NCBI GenBank assembly: GCA_033961575.1
Contig: CM066738.1
Span: 106,231,478-106,295,477 of the forward strand
DNA length: 64,000 nt
Source of the DNA: Aselliscus stoliczkanus
Taxonomy: Eukaryota; Chordata; Mammalia; Chiroptera; Hipposideridae
Reading direction: 5' to 3'
Both the position numbers and the translations under genes were made by a program. The notes under the pieces were generated by a model that saw only the letters and a program-made list of their open reading frames with translations, did not search any database and had not been told where the DNA came from. This document shows, in pieces, positions 1-12,195 of this stretch (its first letter is position 1; each line of letters starts with the position of its first letter).

Positions 1-924
1 CCAAAGTACTCTTACCAATTTATAATGTCATCAGATTTATATTCGTGCCAAACCTTGACATTTTTTAATATCTTAGAAAAAAAATAGTCATTTTGATGGG
101 TGTGAAATATCACATTATCACTCTGTGGTTTTTATTTTAATTTCCCTGATTTCTAATGAAATTGAGCACATATATACATTAAAAGACAGCGAGTCTCTAC
201 CTCCCAAACAAAGGTGTTGTTTTTCTGAAAGTAGGAAACATTTCGTATTTATTTTTTATGACCAATGCCTATTCAAGTGCTGACTGAGAATCCACATTAA
301 ATAAAAATCATATGGCTCAATACATATTGCGGATGAAAGAGAACTTGTGCGAGTGAGAATATGCACAGGCACAAAACAAGGGGGATATCTAGGTATCAGG
401 TACGTTGGCCCTTCTGAAATTTGGGACAGTGTTTGTCTTATGTCAAAGATGCCATATTTGGCTTCATCTTGATACAGCGATTGCCTTGCACTATCTTTAG
501 CCCTACATTTTTAATTGCAATGTCTTTGTGAAGCATATCTTGGCAAAAACAGTGTTTTTCTCGAGACTTCCTGTTTATAATACCAATAGTTTCCCTTATG
601 CTTTCTAATTATCGGTGAATATGCTGATTTTGGAAATTTCTATCCTCAGTACAAAATACGATTACTCACCTCTCAGTCTATTACTTCATTCTTTGTAACA
701 AAATTTTTCCATGATCTTTCATGAAAAAGATAACTTAATACATTAAATAACTAATTAAAGCGGCCTCTGCCGTGGGAATATCAAAGCTACAACTTTGGTC
801 TCAAATAAAACCTGAGACTTCTGCTAATCTTCAGAGTCTCTATTCTAACACTGTACTCAGCTATCTATAATATTTACGAATAATTCTTATCTATCTAACT
901 ATATTATTTATAAAAAGTTCTTAA
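1..924. other. Unassigned AT-rich non-coding DNA
   Basis: No repeat family, domain-bearing frame or RNA gene is recognisable here. Short homopolymer runs only. Confidence 0.6.
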
Positions 925-1035
925 GGGCCAGCTGAGTGGCGCTGTGGTTAAGCACTGGTTTGGGAAGCCAGTGGCCCCGGTTCGGGTCCCACATATGGGC
1001 CAGTGACACTACCCTCAAAAAAAAGAAAAAAAAAA
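925..1035 (+). mobile_element. Rhin-1-type tRNA-derived SINE, short form
   Basis: The copy starts with GGGCCAGCTGAGTGGCGC and contains the pol III B-box-like GGTTCGGGTCCCAC. It ends in GCCAGTGACACTACCCTC followed by an A-rich tail. Length and parts match the other short copies in this window. A clear target-site duplication is not visible, so this is probably an older insertion. The family name is from general knowledge of rhinolophoid bat SINEs. Confidence 0.85.
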
Positions 1036-1629
1036 TCTTATCTATTTATCTATCATGTATCCATACATTAATCATTTATCTCGTCCCTTGTTTAACAAAG
1101 TAGATACATATTATTAGCTTTTAAATTTTTGTACCATTAAGTTTTAGAATATGGATATATTATTTGCCATCCTTCTTTGTGTTTCATTCTTTGGCATCCA
1201 AATGATTCCTTTTTTTAAAGCTGAGAAATAAAGTAACAATAGTATCAGAGATTACAGGGAGGATAACTGATGACGTGTTTTCTGATGATTATTGGAATAA
1301 TACACTTCAAAGGGAACTATTAATCGGTTTCTAATGATGAATAAGATAAAGTTAGCTGTATTGCATACTCTATTTTTGTTTTTCTGAAAATGGCTTTCAA
1401 TGTTCTCTAATATGAATCCTGGACACATTCCCAAATGTATCAAGTAGGTCACTTTGCCAGGCATCAAAGACACAGATCTGAAAAATGAAACTACAGTCCT
1501 CTTTAAGGTAAACTTGTGTTGACCTTGAAATGTGACAAAAAATTATGTGTGAAACTATCTCCTCTTTACAGATAGAAAGAGTCAATGTTAAGATTTCAGT
1601 ACTTCTCATTTTTATCTATAGATTTAATT
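1036..1629. other. Unassigned non-coding DNA
   Basis: AT-rich sequence with no family I can name. Short open frames overlap on the minus strand but carry no domain signal. Confidence 0.5.
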
Positions 1630-2258
1630 CAATTTCAGTAAAAATCCTAGCATTTTTTCAATATCAAAAAGCTGTTTCTAACATTTTTATGGACAGGCAA
1701 AAGACTCAGAATAGCTGACATAACATTGGAACTGGAAGTTTCATTCATTGCTGTGGGAATGGAACATGGTACAGACAATTTGGAGGATAATTGGCAGTGT
1801 CTTAACAAAATTAAACAATTCCCTCCATACAATTCTGCAATCATGCTCCTTGATATTTACCAAAGTGATTTGAAAATGTATGTCCACATGTAAACCTGCA
1901 TGTGGATGTCTATAGCAGCTTTATTGACAATTGCCAAAACTTGGAAGCAATCAAGATATGTTTTAGTAGGTGAATGGCTAAATAAACTGCACTACATCCA
2001 GACAATGGAAAATTACTCAACATTAAAACCAAATGAGCTATCAAACCATGATAAGACATGGAACAAATTTAAATGAATATTACTAAGTGAAAGAAACCAG
2101 TCTGAAAACACAAAGTACTTGTACAGTATGATTTTGACTATGTGACATTTTGAAAAAGGCAAAAATATAGGGACAGAAAAAATATTGGTAATTGTGCAGT
2201 GAGAGGGGAAGGAGGAATAAATAGGAACATAGAGAAATTTTAGTGTTGTGAAACTGTG
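1630..2258 (+). mobile_element. L1 LINE, end of ORF2 and 3' UTR (first piece)
   Basis: Sense-strand L1 text is recognisable: the stretch with CAATCATGCTCCTTGATATT, then TAGCAGCTTTATTGACAATT, then ACATCCAGACAATGGAAAAT, all typical of the last part of L1 ORF2 and its 3' UTR. Many substitutions and stops show an old, dead copy. The copy continues at 2673, so the DNA transposon at 2259-2672 landed inside it. Confidence 0.8.
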
Positions 2259-2672
2259 GACCATCCCGGACAAATGATGACTCGACTTACATTTTTCCAG
2301 CTTTAAAATGGTGCAAAGGCAATAGACATTCAGTAGAATCTATACTTCGAATGTTGAATTTTCACTTTCCCTGGGCTAGTGATCTGTTGTACGATACTCC
2401 CTTATGACGCTGGGCAGCACAGTCAGCTATAGCTCCCAGTAGCCATGAGATCATGAGGGAAAACAACTGATGGTCTACAGGGTATACAGGTCTGAGAAGA
2501 TTTTTGCCCAGCTGGAGGGAATGTAAATGCTCTGAGCACATTTAGGGTGGGCTGGACTAAGCTATGATGTTTGGTAGGTTAGGCATGTAAAATTCATTTT
2601 TGACTTACAATATTTTCAACTTATGATGGGTTTATAGGGATGTAATCTCATCATAAGTCAAGGGGCATCTGT
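2259..2672. mobile_element. Non-autonomous DNA transposon inside an L1
   Basis: The block interrupts L1 3' UTR sequence that resumes at 2673. Its right end, read on the minus strand, has CCCCTTGACTTATGATG; the left end has an imperfect match, CCCGGACAAATGATG, consistent with degraded terminal inverted repeats. It contains no usable frame. It looks like a Tigger-like, mammal-wide, medium-copy element; I do not name the family with certainty. Confidence 0.55.
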
Positions 2673-2965
2673 GTTATGTTTGGTACTATAACAATGCCTA
2701 CATGTCATCATACCTTTGTCAGCACTCATGGGATGTACACCACCAGGAGTGAACCCTAATGTCACCTGTGGACTTTGGATGATAATGATGCATCAACATA
2801 GATATATCGATTATTACAGTTGTACTGCTCATGCAGGATTGAATAGTGGGAGAGGTTGTACACGTGTAGAGGCAGAGGGCACTTGGGAACTCTCTGTACT
2901 TCCCACTCAGTTTTGCTGTGAAGTTAAAATGGCTCTAAAAAAAGGAGTTTTAAAAAAATATTTCC
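2673..2965 (+). mobile_element. L1 LINE 3' UTR (second piece)
   Basis: This continues the L1 of 1630-2258. Recognisable L1 3' UTR text includes GTGAACCCTAATGTCACCTG, GACTTTGGATGATAATGATG and, near the end, TTTTGCTGTGAAGTTAAAAT followed by GGCTCTAAAAAAAGG. A 97-codon frame over this piece is incidental, not a gene. Confidence 0.75.
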
Positions 2966-3368
2966 CTGCCCAAGAATTGTTGAGCTATAAGCATCTGTTA
3001 TTAGACTAATTGTATTTAATGCATTCTTCCTTCTTACTATATAATTAATGCTGGATTGCTAACAAGATATAAAGTTTATACAATTTGTGAATTAATATAC
3101 CAGATAAGTTCCAACTTAAAACTTGCTCAATAGTAATTTTGGAATACACAAGAACCAAGAATATGAGGGACTATTTTGAGGAATTTTGTTTTCATTGGAA
3201 GGAAGCTTTATGAAATTTTCACGTGTTTTCCTGGAAATAAACTTTAGCTAGGGGAAGCAGTATTTTATGTCAATAGAGCATATCACTATCAAACAATGCC
3301 TGTCTTCTTAATTTCTGTGTAAATCTGCTAGGAAGGGTTAGCTGCAATGAAGAGAAAGACCAAAGTCA

Positions 3369-3404
3369 TTTTTAAAAAGTCATATATATATGACTTTTTA
3401 AAAA
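3369..3404. repeat. Perfect 36-bp palindrome
   Basis: The left half is TTTTTAAAAAGTCATATA and the right half is its exact reverse complement, with no spacer. A (GT)n tract follows about 20 bp downstream. It could form a cruciform; no protein-binding role is shown. Confidence 0.95.
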
Positions 3405-3422
3405 TTGTGTGAGTATATGTAA

Positions 3423-3426
<4 letters not shown>

Positions 3427-3457
<31 letters not shown>

Positions 3458-3463
3458 TGTGTG
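3427..3463 (+). repeat. (GT)n microsatellite
   Basis: Near-pure GT dinucleotide run with one CA interruption close to its end. Confidence 0.95.
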
Positions 3464-3946
3464 CTCTAATTCAATATTTTTAATAGAAGAAAGTATTGGA
3501 TGCATATTCAGATATCCAGAGTTGGGCAGGATTTAGAAGTGATCTACTCTAGTCATTAGACATTATGGCCCTTTTAGATAACTTTTTAAAATTTTTGTTT
3601 GTTTCAGCTTTACCTTTAAGCTCCCTGCTAAATATAGTTGTTCAGCAGCCCCAAACCTCTTACTCAGACTTCATATCTACACATGGCAATAAGTGAGGGA
3701 TGAAGGCTTTTATTCCTACGACCTTGAAACAAAGAAACATTTCCCATAAACCCTCATGGAAACCCTCCCTTGATCTAAATAGGATCATATGTGTGTTCCT
3801 GAGACAATAGGGCAAATAAACCTAACATTCTGAAACAATCAAGGTATAGATTATGATTACCATGATATGCTTAGGGCAAATAGGGCCCACTGTTTGAAAG
3901 AAGATAGAATGGATACAGACTAATCAATCCAGTGATTGACAGAGAG
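3464..3946. other. Unassigned non-coding DNA
   Basis: No named repeat or coding signal seen. Confidence 0.5.
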
Positions 3947-3948
3947 AT

Positions 3949-4004
<56 letters not shown>
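3947..4004 (+). repeat. (GATA)n microsatellite
   Basis: About fourteen tandem GATA units with one A substitution near the right end. Confidence 0.95.
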
Positions 4005-4005
<1 letters not shown>

Positions 4006-4727
4006 TCTATAAGCATAGGTATATATTTATGAATATAGTTGTATTATATACATATCTACTCTTACACATTTTTCAAACTCGTTCTTTATATGTAATGAGA
4101 GACATATTATATTATCATTTAAAATATGTTTCAAAACTGTCAGCAAGTAGAACGCTCCTTTATTATCTTCTGATGCTTCTATTGCAAAACCAGAAGAAAA
4201 CATTAACATTTAAATAAAATGTGGTAAATCTGTTTCCAAAGTAAGGTTGACATACTCAGATAGATTCTGAAAGAATGTTAACCTAAGTTTATAGTTAATG
4301 CCTTGAATATGTGATAGAAAACCAGGAATTGCTAACGTCCCAGCTAAATTAGTGAAACTTTTGAGCTATGTTTTTCATCCTTAGAACACTCCTAATGTTA
4401 ACAAGTGTTAAAAGATTCCTGAATATTGGGCTGCCATCCATTGTACTATATCTACCATGGAAAATATTTTATCTCAGGTCTCCTCTATACCTAGTGAGAT
4501 ACCATCAACAGAAAGAGTCAGTTTGAAACCTGTCACCTTTCGGTTTTCAAAAGATCTTTATTTTTATCTCTTTAACAACAACTCAAAAACGAATTTAATG
4601 TGAATCATAAAGGTATCCACTCCTGACCACCAGAGATTAAAAATTCAAGAATTAAAGCCTGCATGATCTCCTCACAGGTAGGTTGTTCATGTAACCTAAC
4701 AAACTGCTGTCCTTTTGTTTTGTGTTT
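4005..4727. other. Unassigned non-coding DNA
   Basis: AT-rich. Overlapping short frames on both strands lack any domain. Confidence 0.5.
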
Positions 4728-4845
4728 TTCTTTTTTCTTTTTTTTTTTTTTTTGAGGGCAGGGTCTGGCCCCCAAATGTGGGATAAGAACCCAGACTGCT
4801 GGCGTCCCAGGCCAGCTCTTAACCACCACACCACTGGGCCAGCCC
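4728..4845 (-). mobile_element. Rhin-1-type SINE, short form, antisense
   Basis: A poly-T tract is followed by TTTGAGGGCAGGGTCTGGCC, and the block ends in CACTGGGCCAGCCC, the reverse complement of the SINE head. Several CpG-derived changes mark an older copy. Short frames covering it on both strands are artefacts of the repeat. Confidence 0.85.
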
Positions 4846-5897
4846 TGTTTTTTTTCATTTTTAGCTTAAATCAAAACCACACTGGAATGGAGTATAATGT
4901 TTTGTATTGATGATAAGGTTCCCCTTAATAAAGGAATAGTAATAAATTTGAATCAATAGCCATAAGCTAGGGAAGTATATAAAAATGAGATGTTGTATTT
5001 ACATATCTATGGCCATTTTAGAAATCCAAACCATTTCAATTTTGTTAGAACATATCCTTTAATATCAGCAACAAAAGAATAAATAAGAAAACAAACAAAT
5101 AAACTGACATATATGATACATTTCTTTTTCCTGATGTTTGCCCTGATTTTCCTGAGAGTACAGTGTGACCTTGTCCTTATCTTGGCACTGTCTCTGTGTA
5201 AATGCATTTGCATGGGCTCTAATTTATGAATCATTGAGGAGAGCTATGCACTGTAATATACAACATCAAGGTAATATCTTTTTGCCCATTTAATCCATGC
5301 AGGAATTTTCATAGGTAACATCTGTACTTTAGACCCAAGAGCAGGAAAGGAAATAAGGTCAAACAGGAGCCCTGTAGACTGATTTTCTAGTTTCTGTTTC
5401 ATCCCGAACACCACTATTTTTCCCTAGGAGGAATTTATACATAATTGATTTCTCTTTGATTGTCATCATCATAATAGTTACCATATTTCTTCCTGACTTC
5501 TAATAACTAAAATGTTCATCAAATTTTTATGTGTCTCACTCCTTGCTAGTCATTCTAATGCTCATTTTAGAATGATTATACACTCTTTGCAACCCTCATT
5601 TTTTTTTCTTTTTAATGGTATTATCTTTAGTAATCAAAAATGTGATCTTGATTTCAAGAGCTTTTTATGGATCCAAAATTTCTAAGTACATTAAGATTAG
5701 CACTTTGAACTTTGCCAAATACCAAAAAGCAAAATCAAACTATGATTATATATAATGAATATACATGCCAATATTTGTCAATATGAATTTAATATTGTAG
5801 AGTTTACTTTTATGATTATTTTGCCAATTTCAAAGAAATGGAGCTTTTCTATTAAATTTGGTATTATGATATTTATTTTAAATTTAGGAAACAATTT
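4846..5897. other. Unassigned AT-rich non-coding DNA
   Basis: No repeat family or gene recognised. Confidence 0.5.
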
Positions 5898-5915
5898 TCA
5901 GAGACTGTGCTTTTA

Positions 5916-6033
5916 TTTTATTTTTATTTTTTATTTTTTGAGGGCAGTGTCACTGGCCCTCATATGTGGGACCCGAACCAAGGCTGCTGGCATCCCAAGC
6001 CAGCGCTTAACCACTGCGCCATTAGGCCAGCCC
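5916..6033 (-). mobile_element. Rhin-1-type SINE, antisense, with perfect TSD
   Basis: Antisense copy: an A/T-rich tail, TGAGGGCAGTGTCACTGGCC, the reverse B box, then GGCCAGCCC. It is flanked by an exact 18-bp direct repeat, TCAGAGACTGTGCTTTTA, at 5898-5915 and 6034-6051. This is a textbook product of target-primed reverse transcription. The undamaged duplication suggests a fairly recent insertion. Confidence 0.95.
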
Positions 6034-6051
6034 TCAGAGACTGTGCTTTTA

Positions 6052-6501
6052 GTTATATGGAAGCTCTTATGTTTCTCTGGGCCCTGCTAAGGTTGTGCTT
6101 TGGTTCTAGAAATAATGTGATGTGTTGGGGGAAGGACTTGAGAAGAATAAATAGCTCTTTGAGTATTAACTCCCTTAAAGTAATAAAAATGTGTTTGTCT
6201 TTTTTTTCTTCTTCTTTCTACTCCCCCGTGATAGCTTGGCAGACACTAATTTTAAAGCTTGGGTATAAGCATTTCTTAGGTTTGTTTCTTTCATTCATAA
6301 ACCCCCATCCCAAATGTTGGTGTCCCATTTAGTTCCAACAAATGACTACAGGTGGCTAGAGAATGTCTTTAACAGGCTTTGCAACTCAAGGAGCCAAACC
6401 ATCAGGTCCTGGGCCCAATGATGACACTGAAGTGAGTTATCTCAGGTCAGCACATACAAACATACACAAGTTGTTTATTCAGTAGTTTGGAGTTGAGAGT
6501 T

Positions 6502-6548
<47 letters not shown>

Positions 6549-7479
6549 TTATCTTCCTTTCCATGGTCACTTGGTCTTCTAATGCCTTTCCTTCTAGTAA
6601 TCTAGTAACAGGCCACTACCAAGGTAAGCAAAGGTGATTTTGATGGCACCATTTGGCAGATTACACTGCTGTCACATTTCCACTCAGAAAGTTTTCCACA
6701 TGCTCATAAAAGTTGTGAAGAACCCAATCCAGAAACCAACCAATCAGCAGGCTCCACTTCCTGAGACATCTGCATTCATTGTAGAAACCTCCATGTAACA
6801 TTTATTTCTTGTAATATACACATACATACCCAGTGTTTTCATCAGAATGATGTGAGCCACAAAAAATTAGTTAAGGGGTGTTGCCTCTTTTTCCATTTAC
6901 TGCAAAGGTTTGCATATGATTGGTACTATTTTCTCATTAAATATTTCTTAGGCTTCACTAGTGCAGCCATCTTGGTCTGTGGGTGGTTTTTACGGGATGA
7001 TGTTTATTAATAGATTCAAGTTCTGTGTTGATTATACAATATATTTGAATCTATTATGACATTTTTAGTTGAATGGTTTTCCCTACAAAAATATGACACT
7101 TAACAGTTACATTCTTCATATGGTTACACTTTCCAATATACATTTTTGTTAACCTATAGTTTATCAAACATTTCATTTCAAAACTCCATTATTTTGATTT
7201 TTAAGTTCTGCTTTATTTTTCAACTGACTAGATTACTTCTTCAAGTGTTTTTCCAGGAAGACTTCTTACGTATTAAATTCCTATATTACAGAGATGACTG
7301 AAAATTCTTTCTTGTGTCTTGACATGGGAATAATATCTAGTGTATTATTCCATTGTCTTCTGTCATTTAATATTACTAAGATTTCTAAAGTTAATATGAA
7401 ATATTTCATTTTTCCTATGAAGCTGACCTACTTCTTAGGCTTGGTTGCTGCAAATTTATAAATGTTACTTGTGAGGACA
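6052..7479. other. Unassigned non-coding DNA with possible LTR-like part
   Basis: Outside the (GT)n tract no family is certain. The stretch 6640-6990 has an ACCAATCAGCAG CCAAT-like motif and moderate GC, which is reminiscent of an old LTR, but I see no TG...CA ends or target duplication. Confidence 0.4.
6504..6546 (+). repeat. (GT)n microsatellite
   Basis: Pure GT run of about 20 units. Confidence 0.97.
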
Positions 7480-8740
7480 TTGCAATCTTGATTATTTCTA
7501 TTTATTTCTCCTTGAACACATATTTTTTTTGTATCTGCGAATTCAGGAGTGTATTAACAATGTATTTTTCTCCTGTGTTGTATTTTTCTACTTTATTTTA
7601 TTTATTGCTTCTCCAGAAATATAAATTATTCTCAGGGTGGCTTTCCATTATTCCCTCCTGTCAGTTATATTTGTGGCAGCAATATTATTCCTCGGCCCAT
7701 ATTCTTGGAGATTTTCCTATTTTACCATTTCTGCACACTGCTAGCATCTGCACCTCTTCTATAGAGGCATGTCTGGGGCCCGGAGCTATTTTCAGCAGCC
7801 ACAGAGAACTCGCATACCTAAGAGTTTCCATCTCTGCTCCCTACCCCCCCACCCCCCCACCCCCGTTCCCTACTATGCCTGCTCCCTGGACCACAATTCA
7901 ACAATGACCGTGCTGCCTTATGAAATCCCAGTTCCTTTTCCTTGGAAACCTAAAGGTAGCATTCATACTCTACAGCTCTGTTTTCAGATCAAGCTCACAC
8001 CTGCCCTCGGCAGGCCATGTTCCGACACCTCACTTGGGCTTGGCGTTCTATCCTCTCAATTACCTGGTTCCTTCTGAGAATTCTCCCTTGATAAATATGT
8101 GCAGGCAGACCCTCCTCTTAATACATGCTTCTGGGAAACCCAAATTAAGCTGATGTTTTCTTACATCTCTATATTTGCCTCTTTTCTGTGTTCTTTTCCT
8201 CGTTATTCTGAGCCATTTTTTTTCTAGCCAGTCCTCCATATTAAGGTCTTTCAATTATACTTCTTGCTGTTTCTAACACAGTCGCTTGTTCTATAATGTT
8301 CAATACCAGTTATTCCTTTAGAACGGTTACCCCTCTTTTAATGTCCTTCTATATTTATTTTCTGTTTTTTGATTTATTCACCAGCTCTTCTTTGTCAAAC
8401 TCTTGTTTAAACTTGTGGGTTGTTGTTTTTTGTTTTTTTTTGAGAGTGTATGTTGTTGTTTTTTTTCTTTCTAAAAAATTGGTCATGTTTGCAGGAATAG
8501 TTCTTGTATCTTTCTTCCCGATTTTCATATCATATTAATTCCTTACATTTTTCCCCCTTGTTGTAGGGTTTGGTGTTGTTGTTTTTTTCCCTATGCCAGA
8601 TATTTTTTCCCCAGTTATTATTTATTTTTGATTTGGAGTGTTTCTATTAGGACTGGTATTTACTCACCATTGAAGTTTAGATAGATTTCCTTATTTTAAT
8701 TACATTCTGTTTACCCTACTTGTCAAGAAAGACTTCCTAC
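7480..8740 (-). mobile_element. Possible old antisense L1/HAL1-like segment
   Basis: T-rich plus strand with phrases such as GATTTATTCACCAGCTCTTC resembles antisense L1/HAL1 sequence. Divergence is high and the assignment is weak. A 139-codon frame at 7488 starts at a non-ATG codon, has runs of hydrophobic residues from T-rich DNA and a proline run from the C tract at 7841-7865. It is not a credible gene. Confidence 0.3.
7841..7865 (+). repeat. C-rich tract, (CCCCCCCA)n-like
   Basis: Three C runs separated by single A residues. The complementary G strand could in principle fold, but there are too few separated runs for a clear quadruplex call. Confidence 0.85.
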
Positions 8741-9079
8741 CCTAGAGTTTTGAGGATGATCAAAACACAAAGCACGAGCACTGGACAGAAGACATCAATA
8801 GTCGCCGATACTCTCACCCTGGGGAGGCAAGTGCCACCCACCAGGGAGGACCTGTGGGGGTCACAGTCAGGTGCTGAATGAAAAGCAGTGGTCTTGTTTT
8901 CCACACATAATTGCTGTTATCTATAACCATAGCCCATTGGTCCCACACTTATCTATCTCTACTCACTTTTTAGTGATCGTATCATGGCTTTAGACATAAT
9001 TTATACACGAATACTTCCAATAAAAAGATCTTGAATCATGTTCCTCTCTCACCTCTCATGAAATAAAGCCTCATTCCTA
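8741..9079. other. Unassigned non-coding DNA
   Basis: Includes a GC-richer patch near 8800-8870. No family or gene recognised. Confidence 0.45.
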
Positions 9080-10075
9080 CAACTCATATACCCTGTAACT
9101 CTACCTGATACCTCATAGGCATTTCACACTCAACATGTCCAAAACTAAACAGAATCTTCCACAAAACTGCTCCTTTTGCAGTATTTAGTCTCAGTAAATG
9201 GTCACTGCATTCTTTCTTCTAGTTCATGCAGGGGGTGATGGGGGGGGGGAATCCTTAGAATTATGATAGTTTTTCCAATCACTTTATTACCCAGCCATTA
9301 GCAATTCCTCAAATTCTTTGGCTCTACTTTTTAATTATACCTAGAATCTAATAATTTCTCACTGCTTCCTCCATTATTACACTAACCGAGATACTGTAAT
9401 CATTTATCTCCATTATTGTAAGCATATTATGTGTTCACCCTGCTGTATACAGTCAGTCTACATAGCAGTGGAGAGATCATTTAAATGTGCACTTCTGATC
9501 ATCTCATTTTTTCGCTCCAAACTCTCATCTCACTCATAATAAAGCAAAGTTCTTACTGTATTGTACAAGGACCTCAAATATCTAGCCTGTGATCATGTGT
9601 CCTACAAATGTTCCCTAGCTAAAGACATTGGAGCCACACTGGCTTCCTGTCTCTTCTCCAAATATTCCCCAAATGATGCATTTCAGTGGCTTTGAACTTG
9701 TTTTCCTTCTGCCTAGGGATTCCATCCCCCAGTTACATTTTTTAGTTACTCCCACACATTATACTGGTCTCTGATTAAATATCACCTCATGAGAGAGTCA
9801 TTACCATCCCACCCATCTGAAATAGCCCCCGTCACCTATTATTTCCAATCTGATTCCTCTGCATTATTTTTCTTCCTTGCCTTTATCACTACCTGATTCA
9901 TTATATATTTCTTTATTTGTCTGTTTTATTTTTAATAAATAACACTAAAAAAAATGTAAGTTCTAAGGGAGTCAAGGAATATGATGGTTTTGATCACTTC
10001 TTTTGTTCACCAATCACAGCACCTAATGGTGGCTCAATTTATTTGTTGAATGGATGAATAAATAAACAAATAAAT
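9080..10075 (+). mobile_element. L2 LINE, 3' part
   Basis: Sense-strand L2 landmarks appear in the right order: CAACATGTCCAAAACTAAAC, then GGAGCCACACTGGCTTCCTG, then TGAAATAGCCCCCGTCACC, and the terminal ATTTGTTGAATGGATGAATA with short A-rich repeats. The copy is strongly diverged and has no intact frame, as expected for this ancient mammal-wide family. A G run at 9240-9249 is a local insertion. Confidence 0.85.
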
Positions 10076-11904
10076 GTATAATTACAACTAATTGGCATAA
10101 CTGCTTTATAAATGATGCTTCTAATGTTTGGAGATGTATTAATTTTTTTTAAATACCTTAAGAATACACCACATTTTATTTTTACACCTTTGCTTAATGC
10201 AAATGCTTTTTAAATATAGAACACACTCAAAATACTCATCTAAGGAACACTTTGGATCACCATATTTCTAGGTTGACAGAGGTCAGTCCATTGAGGTGCT
10301 CTTAATCTTATTCCTTCCCTGCCCATTCTTCTTTGCTTTAGTTGGCTTTTTACCTTAAAGAGTTTTTCACAATCATGTGCTAAGCAGGTATCTATGGATG
10401 ACTTGAGAGAGATAAAGCAGAGCCAACCCTACAATCATGTCCTTTGTGTTAATGTATTCAGTAGTTCTGATGGTTAATCTTTAACCAAATAAATCACATT
10501 GCTTAGTATTAGTCTACTTTGCTTTTATACCCAATTTATTCAACATATGATATGAAATTCTAAGTCACATCTTGTATTTTCTTTTCAAAACAAAAATCAT
10601 CCATGTTTCACATCACATTTCTCATAATTTATTTTACAGTAATGCTTACAGTTTCTTGTTGATATTTTATGGAATTCCCCTTTAGCATTTCTTAAATTAT
10701 TAACAATTCTGAGGTTAACGGGGCTATACTTTCTGCTCAAATATTTTGAAAGTAGATTGAAAGCATTTGACCTTATCATTTACCTGACCTACTTTGTTGA
10801 AAACTCTTTTTGTTTGTACCAGACATCTGGTGACTCACAGCTCTTGGGCTCAGACTTTGGCATCGGCCCTCTGAATTCTCTCATTCAAATAGTAAGATGT
10901 GAAAAGACACATCAAAGGGAAGAAAATGGGCTTAAATTTTCCAATTCACAGCCTTTCCTCTTCTGGGTTCATGGTCCTGCTGGGCTTCCCAAATGCTTGA
11001 AACAGCTCTGCAAGAATGAGTAACATCGGTGCAAGCTGAATATTCCATCAAACTAGAAATGCCTTTAAGAATTAATCACAAAGGGAGAAAATAACACATG
11101 GAAAATAATCAATTTTTTTCTTCCTCAAGAAATCTCCATTCTTTAATTTATGTCCTGACCCATATAGGTGCCCTTGTCTTAAAATCAGTACTGAGGCAGC
11201 AAAACTAGAGAGAATGTGAATTAATTGATATGAATGTTCAACTTTCATAACAAAGTTAGTAAAATATAGCTCTTAATCCAAACCTTTGCCTAATGAGCTT
11301 GCACTGAGCTACTGGAACTAATCTAAAATTTCAATTGACCATTATCACCCTTATAGTACTCATTCTTCTTTCCCACTGTTCCTGGAATGTCAATGCTTTT
11401 ATTTGCAGTGTTATGAAGATTGATAGAATAATATGTATGTAATACCTTGAGTTCCTAGGGAGAAAAACTTAAGCAGAAAGTAGTAGGATTAGTTGTTAGA
11501 TTGCTACTCATTTTTGCCTCGTTTTTAGAATGAGATGGATGTAGAAGGCTAAAAGACATGAAGTAAAATTAAATACACGCTGCTTCATTACAGTTCTCAG
11601 GTGATTTTGCAGCCCTCCTGAATCCTTTCTATTTCAGTATTCTCTGAAGTGCAAAGTGCCGTACACTTTCAATGATTTCCTCCCTTTTCTTTAGAGGAAA
11701 CAGAAAATATCCTAAATATTAAGAAATCAACACCACTCCCAACCTCAGTTACTGAGAGTTTTGGATTCTGGATCAGTTTTCCTCTTTATTTCCTGTCTTC
11801 TAAAATGCATCTACTTTTTTCGTTAATCCCCAACATCTTCGCCTCGTCCAACATGCCATTATGTCATACATGACTTTTTCTGTTAACAAAACTGTGAGAT
11901 ACAA
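10076..11904. other. Unassigned non-coding DNA
   Basis: No named repeat. An 88-codon frame at 10757 has no domain and no supporting splice structure that I can defend. Confidence 0.5.
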
Positions 11905-11923
11905 TACACACACACACACATAT

Positions 11924-11957
<34 letters not shown>
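11905..11957 (+). repeat. (CA)n microsatellite
   Basis: CA run interrupted once by a TATACATA segment. Frames of 73 and 105 codons covering it are microsatellite artefacts. Confidence 0.97.
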
Positions 11958-11958
<1 letters not shown>

Positions 11959-12195
11959 ACTTTCTGCTTCACACAATTTCATCATAGAGAACTCTCTCTC
12001 CCTTTCATCCACAGCAGCCACTTTTTTTTCGACACTTGCACTTTCCTACATTAACTCTGAGTATTCCTTTAGCTCTCTCTCCCTGAAGAACCAATCTCTT
12101 ACCGCCTGGGTTTTGTCAATTCATTCTATTGTATTATGTCGTGAATCATGTATTTCTCTTTCACAGAATAGACTATAGTTAAAATTATTAATATA

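Noticed and set aside
6640..6990. Possible old LTR
   Set aside because: Has an ACCAATCAG motif and mixed GC but no TG...CA ends, polyadenylation order or flanking duplication that I could confirm.
7488..7907. 139-codon hydrophobic, proline-ending frame
   Set aside because: The residues follow from T-rich DNA and a C-rich simple repeat; no ATG at the start and no domain.
10757..11023. 88-codon frame in mixed-composition DNA
   Set aside because: No recognised protein family; lone ATG-start frame of chance length.
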